This document shows positions 35,136 to 46,525 of a stretch of DNA of 64,000 nt, in pieces. The DNA is from Gymnothorax reevesii (Eukaryota > Chordata > Actinopteri > Anguilliformes > Muraenidae). The stretch lies in contig CM056583.1 of the NCBI GenBank assembly GCA_029721435.1, positions 44,917,120 through 44,981,119 on the forward strand, read 5' to 3'. The first letter of the stretch is position 1, and each line of letters starts with the position of its first letter. The translations under genes and the position numbers were made by a program. The notes under the pieces were generated by a model, which had not been told where the DNA came from, did not search any database, and saw nothing but the letters and a program-made list of their open reading frames with translations.

Positions 35136-35776
35136 ATGGCGTTCCCGGTGATATTATGTTTTTGGTCCGGCCGCCACCGCACTACGTGTTAAAGCGATAA
35201 CTTCAGTAATATTTCAATTACAAATTCAAAGTTTTGCACATAAGTAAGTATCATAAAGAGGAAGAACTGATACGGTTTTGGACAATTTACGATCTCTAGA
35301 TTGGCCACCAGGGGCTAAAAACTGGAAAAATCACTCTTTTTGTCATATTTCTGGAAATATTTGTCGGATTGACGTCAAATCGAGTGCAAATGAAAGGCCA
35401 TGACCTAAGGATGTGTCCCACGATGACATTATACCTGTTTGGTTCAAAATTTTGATACAAGGTGGAGCTTTGTCACATAAAATTCACCATTTTTGCTATA
35501 TCTTTGGAACTATTTCTCCAATTCACATGGAACTATTGTGTCATGACCTCACAATGATGACATCATACCTGCATGGTTCAATATTTTGCCGCCAGGTGGC
35601 GCTTTGTGATGGAAAATTACCATTTTGGCCATATCTTCAGAACCGTTTGACCGATTGACCTAAAATTAAGTTCAAATGGAAGTCTATTCAAGGTCTATTC
35701 AAGGATTAGGGAATTGGAGGATTGGAGGCGTTCGGGGATATATCCTCTGCCGTCACCTCCGACTGCATAAACCTAG
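35136..35776. mobile_element. 640-bp fish repeat nested in the hAT
   Basis: Inserted in the hAT between TTAT copies (35132-35135, 35777-35780). It contains degenerate internal modules of about 100-120 bp with words such as GCCACCAGG, CATATCTT and TTTGACCGATTGACC, typical of an abundant teleost repeat. No coding. Confidence 0.7.
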
Positions 35777-36389
35777 TTATGCCAAGGCGATGGAGGCTGT
35801 CCAACCTCGCTGGTAATTAGCGGACTTCAAATCCGTTTTCTTCCCGGAAGCATTTCAAATTACCGCATTAGGTAAGTGTCATAGAAAAGGTAATAAGCAG
35901 TCACGTCTGTCTGCCTCATAGTGGCAGCTACTTTTTTTGCGCTTAAATTAATCGCGACAGCCCTAATAAAAATGTGAATCTGGCAGTTTTTTCTGCCTGG
36001 AACCGAAACTAACCAAGAGAGAAACTACCAGTAAAATGGAAAACTACTTCGCTTTCGATGAATGGTATGCAGCGAGCTAGCTGTGGATATGCTGGACGAA
36101 ACGTTATATTTTCTTTACATCTACATATGGGTACATAAGGGAATACATGGCTATCCACATACATCCCTACACATTAACTATATTGAATGACCACGAAAAT
36201 GCATTTGTGTTGTGATCCTCATACTAGGCGACTGAGACGTCGTAACTATGGATTTCCCTGCCAGGCACCCATTTAACTAGCAAGGATAAAGTACTGACAT
36301 AAGAGAAGTACAATGGACGCCGCATGGGTCTTTGCAACTATTCGCTCCGACAGTCTGTACTTCCCATATACATTCAATGATGTAGACCC

Positions 36390-36990
36390 AGCCTGGATCC
36401 CTTATTGTCGTCCCCCTGGGGCTGCGTGATCACCGATAGAACGTGGTTTCCCTCCAGGACATGAGAGAAATTGCAGTTGCCCGACTGAAATTTTTTGTTG
36501 CCCCAGGACGTCGGGCAGGCGATTTTGCGAGCCCTGTGCGGGTGGTAGATTGGCCCGACTGTAGTCCTGAACTGTTTTTGATTTAGTATGTATGGAACAT
36601 ACTAAGCCAAATATGTGGCAATGAAGGCCCTTGACAGTTATGCAGCTGAAGACCTGCGTAACGGAGGAATGGAGAAACATTCCACTCTCTAGACTTGACT
36701 GACTATTGTCTTTGGAGCCCAAAAATCTTAATGCGTGTGATTAAATGACATGATGTCTGGCAGTGGTAAACTGTCAACCCCGCCACTGTTTTATGCCCTC
36801 TGTCGTCATCAAATTGTGCATTTTCAGTAAGACATTACATTCGGTAGACCATGAAATAATGTGGTATAATGTGTTTTGTTCTGTTTTTGATGTAGTAGAT
36901 GGCAAATGGATTTCTCCTATCAGTTTTTGAGTTTATTTGCATTTTTAACAATGCGCTAATTTTTGAGCCTGCAAATAAAGTTTGCAACCT
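36390..36990 (+). pseudogene. Tc1-like transposase 3' fragment
   Basis: Broken frames give DWPDCSPELFLI followed by a YVWNIL-like block and EEWRNIPLSRL, matching the third-residue region (WP..SPDL.PIEH.WD) and C terminus of Tc1-like transposases. The downstream flank ends GCAAATAAAGTTTGCAAC, like some Tc1 3' ends. The 5' half is absent. Confidence 0.6.
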
Positions 36991-37045
36991 TGCCTGGTAT
37001 GGGTGAAGCACGTTTTCCTTATTGTGGTCTCCTTGTGTACCTCAG

Positions 37046-37238
37046 GGTGTAGCTGTGTGCACTATGAGGCTGTGACGTGGGCTGTACAGGATCAGGAGAT
37101 GGGAGCCAACACCAGCCAGGTCAGCAACCTGTCTGAGAACGAGAGCCTCAGAACCCTGATAGGAACAGAGTCCATATCTGGAAATGACCCTTTCTGGAAC
37201 CAGCTCATCTCCTTCACCTTCACTAGTCCTACCAACAG
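37046..37238 (+). CDS. dym: dymeclin, first coding exon
   Basis: Dymeclin is a peripheral Golgi-associated protein; loss of human DYM causes Dyggve-Melchior-Clausen and Smith-McCort dysplasias (established knowledge). An acceptor ACCTCAG ends at 37045 and a GTGAGT donor starts at 37239. Translation begins at the ATG at 37099 (GAGATGG) and reads [17 protein letters not shown] then [15 protein letters not shown], the latter nearly identical to human dymeclin. Gly2 with Ser6 fits an N-myristoylation signal (MGxxxS). The coding part is 140 bp and ends after two bases of a codon. An alternative acceptor is the CAG ending at 37090. Confidence 0.95.
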
Positions 37239-39215
37239 GTGAGTCCCTGATCTACACAAGATGGCAGATTGAAGAACTGATGTTTGATCATATAAATTAA
37301 TGTGAAACAGTAGAGCTGTACATGTGCTTTGCTGGGCCTAGTGGTTTCCTATTGCAGCATTATGTGATTTTATTTTTTTTAGCTTTTTTCATTGCGCCAC
37401 AGTATTATGCAGTATATTGTGTAGGCACATACTTATTTTTGCCAGTGAATAACTATTGATTGTAGCAGTCAACTCCTGCTAAAATGTTTGTATTATGTCC
37501 TGTGCACCATGTAGTGCCAAAGTTAGTTTGTTAACTTTGAGTGCAATGTGTTGGCAAAGGCATTTGATTATTGTGTTGCCTTCACTTGGAAATAATTCAA
37601 ATGATTTTCCCTTATTGAACTGTATGACGTCTATTGGAAGAAGTTGATTTGAATAAGTCGCAAGTCCTCAATTTGATTAATTGGAAGTAAAAAAGTTTTG
37701 ATTAATTTGCCAGTTGGCAATTTACATAATTGGCATCTCTCATCATTTGAAATGAAGGAAAACAGTTACTTCAGTTACATGCTCGGATTGTATCAAACCC
37801 CCACTGAATGCAGGCCTGTATTCCCATGTGATGTGTCCCCACACATGTTGGGATTGTGTTACGAGAGATCTCATTGCAGGCCGCACATCACAGTCAATAA
37901 ATTTTTGAACTGGCATTAGCCACAAAAAGGTTTGAGATTCATAAAATCAGCTGATACGGATGCAAGTACCCTCCGATTAAAGCTGACCGTTTGTTTTTTT
38001 ACCTCATTTATTGGTTAATTTCAATTTACTGAAATACAGAGCCATAAGAATGTTTAACTGCCCAAATAACTATGTTCTGCTTTTTCTGCAGTACATTTGG
38101 TGATAAAAGCCTGAAAAAAAGTGTCAGCTTGTGAAAGGATGGCCTTCATCCAGAACCTATAATGCTGCTACATTATCACTGGATTTAACAGACAGGAAGT
38201 GCTGTCTGCAAATAATAGTGCTGCTGTGGTGCGCAATCTGTTGATTCAGTCTTCAGACACGTTGTGACTTTTATAGGGCCAATTTTCAGCCAGAGCAATT
38301 GCTGGTGACTCAAAGGTGGTGAAAATTGAAGGTGCTCACAGCCTCGTCAAACAATACAGGACATGACTCCATGCTGTATTTCTAGACAGAGGTTATTGCA
38401 CAAAGTAATAAACCAGGGGTGCCAGTAATTGCCAAACCTTAATTTTGGTAATACTGTTTTGGAGAGGATTCATCACTTGGTGAAACTGAATGTGTCCTTG
38501 AGTTCTGTGTGTGGCTTAAGATGTACAACAGGGGGTGCTGTTGACCAGTGTTATTTTAGAGCCAATTAGCCTTTTTATCCCCCCAGTATATAATGTGAGG
38601 GGATATAGTCATCAGTGCAGTCATCTGCATTCATCTGCAGTCATTTCTGACATTAGATTGCAGGGGGATATGTCGTCTTCTGATTACTCTTGCTTAGTAA
38701 AGCTTGCATGAATGTAGAATTTCAAGCAGCTAGAGGTTGGACTGACCTTCCAAACTGTTGCCCAAAAATGGGTTGATGAAGATTTGTTTTGTAATTTCTC
38801 TTCTTTGGGACATAAAAGATTCTTCAGGTTTGGGCTTGTCATGTAATTGAATCACCATTACATTCTTTTAAATAAGAATAATTGCTGCCTGGGGATGAAC
38901 AGTCAAGCTAGCACCTTCTCTGAATCATACTTGATGTGGCCTCAAACACAGAACAATCCAATGTCCATTCCTAATAATTTAACCACTAATGAGCAGCATG
39001 TGTACTTAATCGGCTCTGAACAGCTGCACTTTACTAGGCAAGTGTCCAGAGCAAGATGGCAGTATAGTTGGCATCAGATTTGAAGTGGCATCATTCACAA
39101 AGAATGCCAGATTATTTTATATGACAAGAGGAACTGTGTCAAAAATGATGACGATGTAGTTATGTTATGCTAAATAGTGCTAGTGGCCTGACAGAGACAG
39201 CGAGTTCTTATATTT
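37239..39215 (+). other. dym: dym intron, no gene seen
   Basis: Unassigned intronic sequence. Around 38580-38680 a CCCCCCAGTATATAATGTGAGGGG-type repeat resembles the start of a common fish repeat. No coding is supported. Confidence 0.4.
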
Positions 39216-39224
39216 TCACACACA

Positions 39225-41170
39225 CTAATCAGCCATAACATTAGAGCCACCTGCGTAATTGGTGTAGGTCTTCCCTTTTCCATTGAGGCATTGACTCCAC
39301 AAGACGTCTGTAGGTGTCCTGTGATACCAGGCACAAAGATGTAATCAGCAGATCCTTTAAGTCCTGTAAGTTGTGGGGTTGAGCCTGTTACAACTATTCA
39401 GAACATTCCATAGATGCTTGATCGGATTGAGATCCGGGAGATTTTGAGGTCAAGTCACCACCTTGAACTCATTGTGTTCCTCAAACCATTCCTGAACTAT
39501 TTTTGCATTGTGGCCGAATGTATTACCCTGCTGAAAGAGGCTACTGCCATCAGGAAACACCGTGGCCATGAATGGGTGTGTTTGTGGTACGTGTCAACGT
39601 AACATCCACATAAATGCCAGGACCCCAGGTTTACCCACAAGACATTGCTCAGAGCATCACATACCCTCTGTCGGCTTGTTCTCTTCCCATAGTGCATACT
39701 GGTGCCATCTCTTTCCCAGATAAACAAGGCACACGCCATCTACACAATGTAAAAGAGAACCTGATTCACCAGACCAGGCCTTCGTTCATTGCTCCACAGC
39801 CCAGTTTTTGGTGCTTTTTATCCCTCACCCCTGAAAGAGGCTGTGGGGTATTGTCATCGCGCATGGCGGCCGTCTGTCTGTGTCTGTCTGGCCGGCCGGC
39901 CGTCCGTCCGTCCATCCGTCCCTATTTGATTCCATGCGATCACCGATCATCACGGTTTCTGGTGAGGACATCGGGATAGAGTTACTGCACCAGCCTATCG
40001 ATTTTGGTCGCGATCCAAAATCAAATATGGCTGATGTGATTACTCCTTCAGTGGTAAAATTCAGCAAACTCCATTCCTCAGGTGTACAATTGCCTCTTTG
40101 TCAAATCCCTCTTTCAGCAAACGAATCTTCACTGTTGCTGGTGTGGAGATTGTAACATGATAGGTACAAGTGCTTCAACTACGCACGGGGCTGAGGGGTG
40201 CTGCCCGTGGTAGTGCAGCTATTTTGGCAGTAGAAAGGGGTCATCATGGGCGTGCTGACCGATCTTCGGTTACCCAGCCCATGACACAACAAGCTGTGAT
40301 GCACCGTTAGTTCTGGCAGCTTTCTATCATAGCTAGCATTGACTTCAGCGATTTGTGGGGTCTGATCAGATGGGCTGACCTTCGCTCCTGTCATGTATGA
40401 CTGAGGTTTGGGTGCCCGTGACCCTGTCGCCAGTTCAGTGGTTGCTCTTCCTTGGACCACTTTTGGTAGGTACTGATGACTGCAAGCCTGGAACACCCCT
40501 CAAAGCCTGCCTTTTTGGAGATTCTCTGACCCAATCATCCAGCCACTAATTTGGCCCTTAAAGTTGCTCCTTAAATCCATTTTTCCTGCTGCTAGCACAT
40601 CAACTTCAAGAACTGGCTTCACTTTAATAAATCCCTCCTGTTGACAGATAGCATTGTAATGTGATGAACAACAGAATGCCCCCTAGAGCATAACACTCCC
40701 CTCTCCAGCTCGTTTTCCCTGCAGTTTATCCTGGTACCCTTCCCCAGGTAAATGGTGCACATGTACACAGCCAATGCTGATAATGTAAAAGAAAACGGGA
40801 CTCAATGGACCAGGCGGCCCTCTGTAGTTGCTTCAAGGTCCAGTCCGATGCTCAAATGCCCGTTGTATGCACTTTTGGTGGTGGACCAGGGTTTGAATGA
40901 ACACTCTGACTGGACTGCAGCTACAGAGCACTATATGGAACACGGTACAATGCAGTGTGCTGGGACACATTCCTCATGCAGAGACTTAATTGTACTGATG
41001 ACTTAAGCCACTGTAGCCTCTATTTTGGCTAAGGTGAGATTGGATATCCTAAGTTGCCCATGTGCACTGATGAGCCTAGACCAGCAAAAATCCAGTTGCC
41101 GGATCATGATTCGTCCCTTCCTGGATCACTGTCGGTTGGTACTCACCACTGCAGAATGAAAGCATCTGTA
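39225..41170 (-). pseudogene. two overlapping Tc1-like transposon remnants, minus strand
   Basis: ACTAATCAGCCATAACATTA at 39226 is a well-known terminus of a fish Tc1-like element. Inside, minus-strand fragments include NASYDRKLPELTVHHSLLCH (40350-40290) and WDHF/TWPP-type C-terminal sequence near 39400-39500. From about 40670 the same transposase region recurs (AATGGTGCACATGTACACAGCC ... GATAATGTAAAAGAAAAC), so a second partial copy follows the first. Both are heavily mutated. An unrelated GTCCGTCC-rich repeat interrupts the first near 39836-40060. Confidence 0.7.
39836..40060. mobile_element. insertion of a GTCCGTCCGTCC-type fish repeat
   Basis: CATGGCGGCCGTCTGTCTG ... GGCCGGCCGGCCGTCCGTCC ... 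GGTGAGGACATCGGGATAGA ... GATCCAAAATCAAATATGGC breaks the continuity of the Tc1-like sequence. It is related in style to 57010-57300 (CCGTCGTCCGTTAAC ... ATGGCCGCC). No coding. Confidence 0.5.
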
Positions 41171-41582
41171 TGACATATAGGTGTGGGAATCTTGAGTCAC
41201 CCCACGATTCGGTTCAATTATGATTCAGAGGGTCTTGAGTCGATTATTAAACGAATCTCAATGCATCTCAATTTCAGATTTCTGTACATGGTCTATTTTT
41301 CCCTATCAATGCAAACTATCAGGTGAAATTAAAATCCTTTTATTTATACATTTTTGTATCAAGTGACCTAACATGAACAGCTGCCCATTTTTCAAATGAA
41401 TAAAATATTCCTCTTCCAATCCACCTGATAAGACAGCACATAGTGCTCAAAAATGGTAAAAACTAACCCTCTTTCATCGTGAATTACATTTTCATACAAA
41501 ATAATCAAAATAAAACTGATTTTCGTTGAAAAAAAAAAAATAAAATTTAGCGGCTGTATTTTGTAATGCGCATTTCTTACAC

Positions 41583-42130
41583 TCAGTAAACGTGGCAGTA
41601 GCTCGCCTTCCACTTTTGCTGTCGTTGACTCACACTTCTCAATGACTTCATTACCTGAGCTTTGGTGTCGCGGTAAAGCGTTGGGATAGCCGCATCTGTG
41701 AAGAATTGCCAGGATGGGACATTGTACCTCAGTTCCAGGGTATGCAGGAGAAAACGAAAGCCTTCACTTTCCACGACGGAGTAAGGGCGCAGATCTTTAG
41801 CAATAGAACTGCGACAGCCTTTGTAATCTTTTTGGCCAAGTCAGAGTTGGGTGCCAGCTTTGATTAGTGTGTCTGTCCAGAAGAATGTCTGTGTCTGGTT
41901 GAATACAACAACTGTTTTTTACCTGCTTAAATTGGCTCGGAGTCGCAACAGGCAAGATGATTTCTCATATTTGCTCTGCTGCCTACGTACTTGATTTTGC
42001 GTTATAAGTCTTGCAAATTGCATAAGTTTTGTCTAGGTGATCCTCTCCTCCCCCCAACCCCCCCCCATCGATTTCACAACATCCAGTGTATTCCCAAACA
42101 GCAGCTTTTTGCAAAGCCAGCAATGATTGT
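41583..42130 (-). pseudogene. ZBED-like hAT transposase remnant
   Basis: The minus strand gives LRPYSVVESEGFRFLLHTLE followed by LRYNVPSWQFFTDAAIPTLY (about 41800-41640), matching the segment of ZBED/hAT-Ac transposases that reads PYSVVE.EGF ... L.PRY.LPS. Upstream (about 42130-42050) AAVWEYTGCCE may be the remains of the BED finger. The catalytic core and dimerisation region are missing. Confidence 0.65.
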
Positions 42131-42569
42131 ACCTCTTTTCTCTCTTGCGTGATCTGGATTGTATACATGGCGCACACGTTCTGCATAAAAGACACTCCCC
42201 TCAGGGGTATCGAAACGCTAGGATTGGCCAGCTGTACAAGGGGTAGGATTCCAATCCTAGAATGGCTGAATGGCTGGCTAATCCTTGCGCTAGGTTGACT
42301 GGCCAATCGTAGCACTTGAATGCTCACGAGGGGCATGTCTTTGCAAGAACTTGCATTTGAGCGCGTCTGCAGCCATCGCGGGGTTTGGAGGGCTTATCGC
42401 GCAACTTCGGCAAGATTCTCGCATAATTTCTCGGGAATCTCGTGCAGGCTTACTGGCAGATGTGCTTGAATGCACCCATAAGTGGGTGCCATAACGTGTA
42501 ACTCAAAACTCTCAAAGTCCGGGAGAGGCAGTCCATTGAAAATTGCGTTGATAATCAATTAGGTGATAA

Positions 42570-44640
42570 ATCTACAGTTTTTTCCGAACACGAGGTATTT
42601 ATCGTAGGACAGATTCCTGGAAATTTCATTTGACTAATATTTGATTACATTTGATATCAAATGTGGATTTCCAGGTATCTATCCTATCATAAATACGGAG
42701 TGCTCGAAGAAAACGGTAGGTTTATCTCTATTCTACCATGACTCTTGTCAACACCCCTACGATAAATACTGAGTGCTCGAAAAAAAACGGTAGGTTTATC
42801 TCTATTCAGTCGTGACCCTTGTCAACACCCCTTCCAAAATATTGGCGTGCTAGCTATGACACACCGTTCAATATCACTTTGGCTTGCTAGCTGGGAAGCC
42901 AACTAGCTCGCTAACGAGTATGACCGTGTATGCATTGAAAGCGAACTGCAGCCTTTTTAGCTTGCTAGCTAGTTGGCTATGTAGCTAAATACATTGGCGC
43001 GCTAGCTAGGTAGCCAACTAGGTCGCTAGCAAGTAAGACTGCACGCAAACTGTAGCCTTATTTTGTTGGCTCAATCATGATGAGGTCTTGACCCAGTGCG
43101 AGGTAATTTACCGGTGAATAGACACCTGGTGTGAACCAATCAAAATGTAGAATTTTCTGGAATGAATGGTAGAATTGGGAGATTATCCTACAGTTTTTTT
43201 TTTTTTTTTGAGCACGAGGTATTTATAATGGGATAGATACCTGGAAATTTCATTTGAAATCGAGCGCTTGCCCAAGGTTTCAAATGTAAATTTCCTGCTA
43301 TCTTGCCTACGATAAATACCAAGTGCTCGAAAAAAAAAAAAAAAAAAAAAACAAAACTGTTGTTTTATCTCCATTCTACCATGACTCTTGTCAACATCCC
43401 TACGAAAATATTGGCGTGCTAGCTATGACCCTCAGTTCGATATCACTTTCGCTTGCTAGCTAGGAAGCCAACTAGCTCGCTAACGAGTATGACAGTGTAC
43501 TCATTGAAAGCGAACTGCAGCCTTTTTAGCTCGCTAGCCAGTTGGCTATGTAGCTTAATACATTGGCGCGCTAGGTATGCTATTGCTAGCTAGGTAGCCA
43601 ACTGGTTCGCTAGCATGTAAGACTGTACGCAGACTGTAGCCTTATTTTGTCCGCGTAATCATGACGAGGTCTTGACCCAGTGCGAGGAAGTTTACCGGTG
43701 AATAGATACCTGGTGTTAATCAATCAAAATGTTGAATTCGCTGGAATGAATGGTAGAATTGGGAGATTATCCTACAGGTTTTTTTTTGAGCACAAGGTAT
43801 TTCTAGTAGGATAGATACCTGGAAATTTCATTTGAAATCGAGCGCTTGCGCAAGGTATCAAATGTAAATTTCCAGGTATCTTGCCTACGATAAATACCGA
43901 GTGCTCGAAAAAAAAACTGTTGGTTTATCTCCATTCTACCATGACTCTTGTCAACATCCCTACGAAAATATTGGCATGCTAGCTATGACACACAGTTCGA
44001 TATCACTTTGGCGCTGGAAGCCAACTAGCTCGCTAACGAGTATGACAGTGTACTCATTGAAAGCAAACTGCAGCCTTTTTAGCTTGCTAGCCAGTTGGCT
44101 ATGTAGCTAAATACACTGGTGCACTAGGTATACTATTGCTAGTTAGGTAGCCAACTAGGTCGCTAGCGAGAAAGACTGTAGGCAAACTGTAGCCTTATTT
44201 AGTAGGCGTAATCATGACGAGGTCTTGAGTCCAGGGTTGCCAACTCTGATTAGACAAATAAGCGACCTCAGCTTCAAAAACAAGCCCAGTATAAATTAGA
44301 CGATACTAAGACAGTGTAGACCTGGGGTGGAATCTCTTTCATTTGTTGAGTGGGGGTGGTGGAGTAGCAACGTATTACAATTGGGTCGGTTGTTACACTT
44401 CTCTAACAAGCAAGCATATTTTTAAAAACAAGCCCAAAAAAACCACAATCCCCGACCCGTGGTTTTTTTTTTCAAGCGACTTCAGGAAAAAAGAAGCCCA
44501 AAGTCGCGTATTAAAAATGGACTTGTCAACTCTGGTCTTGACCCAGTGCTAGTTAGTTTACCGGTGAATAGATACCTGGTGTTAACCAATCAAAATGCAG
44601 AATTCACTGGAATGAATGGTAGAATTATAGATTTTCCTGC
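42570..44640. repeat. triplicated ~595-bp module with palindromes
   Basis: Three tandem units (about 42570-43166, 43167-43760, 43761-44640) each contain, in order, an inverted repeat (AGCACGAGGTATTTAT ... ATAAATACCGAGTGCTCGAA with inner CCTGGAAATTTCATTTGA), then CTACCATGACTCTTGTCAAC, a GCTAGC-rich stretch, and GAGGTCTTGACCCAGTGCG through GAATGAATGGTAGAATT. The third unit is lengthened by the small hAT at 44230-44534. It lies wholly inside the 41178-44707 hAT. Confidence 0.9.
44230..44534. mobile_element. 305-bp hAT MITE inside repeat unit 3
   Basis: Left end TCCAGGGTTGCCAACTCTG and right end GGACTTGTCAACTCTG form imperfect inverted termini of the CAGGGTTGCCAACTC type. It is flanked by GTCTTGAG (44222-44229) and GTCTTGAC (44535-44542), an 8-bp duplication with one mismatch. 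It interrupts the phrase GAGGTCTTGACCCAGTGC that is intact in units 1 and 2. Confidence 0.85.
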
Positions 44641-45618
44641 ATCGATGCTGAATCATTCATTAAAGCATCGCGATGCATTGTAGAACCAATCATTTCCCCA
44701 ACGCCTAATGACATGGTTGTCTGGCCATAATGATTTGGCTCTAGTCAAAATTACTCTGGTTACTTTTCTTACTCATGCGACACCTCATTCACAAGAAGCG
44801 ACTATTTTCTTGCCGCCTAAGGTCTGTCTGCATACTCTGTTGGTATTGTAACGAGATGGAATTATTTGCTTCATCTGTAAGTTGTTTTATTGTTTTTGTT
44901 CGCCAGTGTTTGGCCACATCTAGTCCTGGACTACTGATACAGATATGGTCAAAAATGCAAATATCAGTCCGATTATATCGCCTGACTGAGGCACTAATAC
45001 CAAGCACTGAAGGCTGCCAGTTGAGACTGTGCAGTTGGTACAGATAGACGGTTGGATGGTTGCTGATCACTGAAGAGCGACAGCTCTAAAAATCACCCCA
45101 GATTCAATCAGTCATGTCGGTACCGATCAGTGAGTCATGAGCTTCACAAAACTGGCATTTTTGGTAGTGTCTCTGGAGAATTGACCATCCCCTATACATT
45201 GGAAAGTATGGAAGTGTTCATCTCTATCTGGGAAGCCTGTATCTTCGCACATATTTAAACAGTTATAATTCTGATGTGTTTAGAGTTGGCTGTCCCTCGC
45301 ACCCCTTAATGCCTGTAACCCCTCAATAGAACACATATTTCTGAGTCCCGGCTGTTTTTTTGGAAATAGCTGGAGTATTTGGAGGGAACCCTTGCAGCCA
45401 TGGGTAGAGCAATGCAAACCTCATACTGATAAACCTGACCTACAATTTAAATCAATTAAACAATTTAAATCAAGTTTAAACTCTGTGTTCATTGAAAAGT
45501 TGTAACAGTGCCTTAACAATAATTCCCGATCTCACTGCGTGGTGAAATTAAGGTCTCCACTGAGCACACTGATGGGCAAGGTGATGGCAGACTTATTTTT
45601 CCCTCTCCTCTCTTTCAG

Positions 45619-45671
45619 TGGGGACTCAAAACTCTTGGAAGAAGCTGTCATCCCACTCGCCAAGATCTTCA
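45619..45671 (+). CDS. dym: dymeclin, second coding exon
   Basis: Acceptor CTTTCAG ends at 45618, donor GTAAGT starts at 45672. The 53-bp exon completes a Ser codon and encodes GDSKLLEEAVIPLAKIF, leaving one base. It aligns with the SELKLLEEATI region of human dymeclin, and the phase joins both neighbours. Confidence 0.92.
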
Positions 45672-45698
45672 GTAAGTTTGTGAACATTTTTGATGACC

Positions 45699-45921
45699 CT
45701 TTGTGTGTTTTCAGTGAAATGGAGGTAGTGTGCGCACATCCAATTAAAAATACTGGTGCAAGACAAAAAAAAACTTTCAAAATAGAGCAAAAAAGAGGAA
45801 ACAGTCTGCACACTGCCAGCTCCCAAAAGTACTAAATTATTTATTTGGCAAATAAATTAATGCATTTGGGAGCTGGCAGTGTGCAGACAGTTTCCTCTTT
45901 TTTGCTCTCTTTGTGTGTTTT
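45699..45921. mobile_element. inserted hairpin element with 13-bp direct repeats
   Basis: CTTTGTGTGTTTT occurs at 45699-45711 and 45909-45921, flanking a 197-bp insert. The insert ends in a hairpin: arms 45785-45827 and 45865-45907 are 43 bp each with one mismatch (GAGCAAAAAAGAGGAAAC ... CCAGCTCCCAAA). It lies in the short dym intron 28 bp after the exon 45619-45671. Long direct repeats suggest a retroposition-like insertion. Confidence 0.8.
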
Positions 45922-46048
45922 TACCACAAAGTATTACATGTTATCAGGTTGCATGCTACTGTGCGGAATCTAGAGAGTAGGTCTATGAACCCTTAGAGCG
46001 CTATTGGCAACTATAATTGCCAAATGATGTAAGATATCAAAATAAGAT

Positions 46049-46128
46049 GCTGTTGAAAGTCTATCATGTGGCAACTCGTTTAAAAGAGCTCCCCCAGGGA
46101 AGTTGCCACATGATAGATTTTCAACAGC
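46049..46128. repeat. 27-bp-arm hairpin in a dym intron
   Basis: Arms 46049-46075 and 46102-46128 (GCTGTTGAAAGTCTATCATG ...) pair with one mismatch around a 26-bp loop. Possibly a MITE or a structured intronic element. Confidence 0.85.
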
Positions 46129-46525
46129 TCAGGATAACAACATTTTTAATTGTGTGATAATGTATTCAGCACTCTTAGGGCTAATGCACTGGGGGCAGAC
46201 GATCCTTTCTCTTTTACTATGATGCAGGTAAAATTTTCTGTAGAACGTTTTAAAAATTTAGCTCATATTAATGTAACATGCAGGCCTTTTTTTCTGCAGA
46301 ATTAAAAAATATACTCCAGTCCAGTCTGCCTGCAGATGGTATTTATCGCAGTGAAGCAGTTTGCTCTGGTTCACTTATCCCATTAGCTAACAGAGGCCTG
46401 TTGTTTATGTTCCGAACTGACGCCTTCCTTTGATTAAGTCATGCTCTCTAACCCCCACCTCTGGTGTTTTTAAAACCCCGCCCGGCCCCTCCGTCTCTGC
46501 CTTGATGTCTGCACTCCCTGCTCAG

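Larger units (their letters stand above)
32189..35965. mobile_element. hAT-like element with two nested insertions
   Basis: Termini TAGGGCTG and CAGCCCTA are inverted and are flanked by a perfect 8-bp target duplication ATAAAAAT (32181-32188 and 35966-35973), diagnostic of hAT. The terminal ~195 bp at each end are inverted copies of each other (CACTACGAGGCAGACAG with CTGCCTCATAGTGGCAG; GGTTGGACAGCCTCCATCGCC with its reverse). Removing the two insertions leaves about 1.2 kb with no transposase, so it is non-autonomous. Confidence 0.9.
16116..37045 (+). other. dym: putative dym intron 1, TE-rich
   Basis: If exon 1 ends at 16115, intron 1 is about 20.9 kb. Apart from the elements listed separately I see no coding. 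Stretches 16116-17117, 17420-18490, 18800-21620, 26040-27500, 29680-30060 and 31770-32180 hold no recognisable gene. They contain short homopolymers (T-run about 19741, C-run about 20786-20805) and, at 22195-22230, a TTAA/TTTA microsatellite. Confidence 0.4.
41178..44707 (-). mobile_element. 3.5-kb hAT element, degenerate
   Basis: Termini TAGGTGTGGGAATC on the left and, on the other strand, TAGGCGTTGGGGAA on the right. An 8-bp target duplication ATGACATA (41170-41177) / ATGACATG (44708-44715) agrees at seven positions. A minus-strand hAT transposase remnant lies in the left third; the right two thirds is a triplicated palindromic module plus another small hAT. The structure identifies hAT; the 7/8 duplication indicates age. 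Confidence 0.8.
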
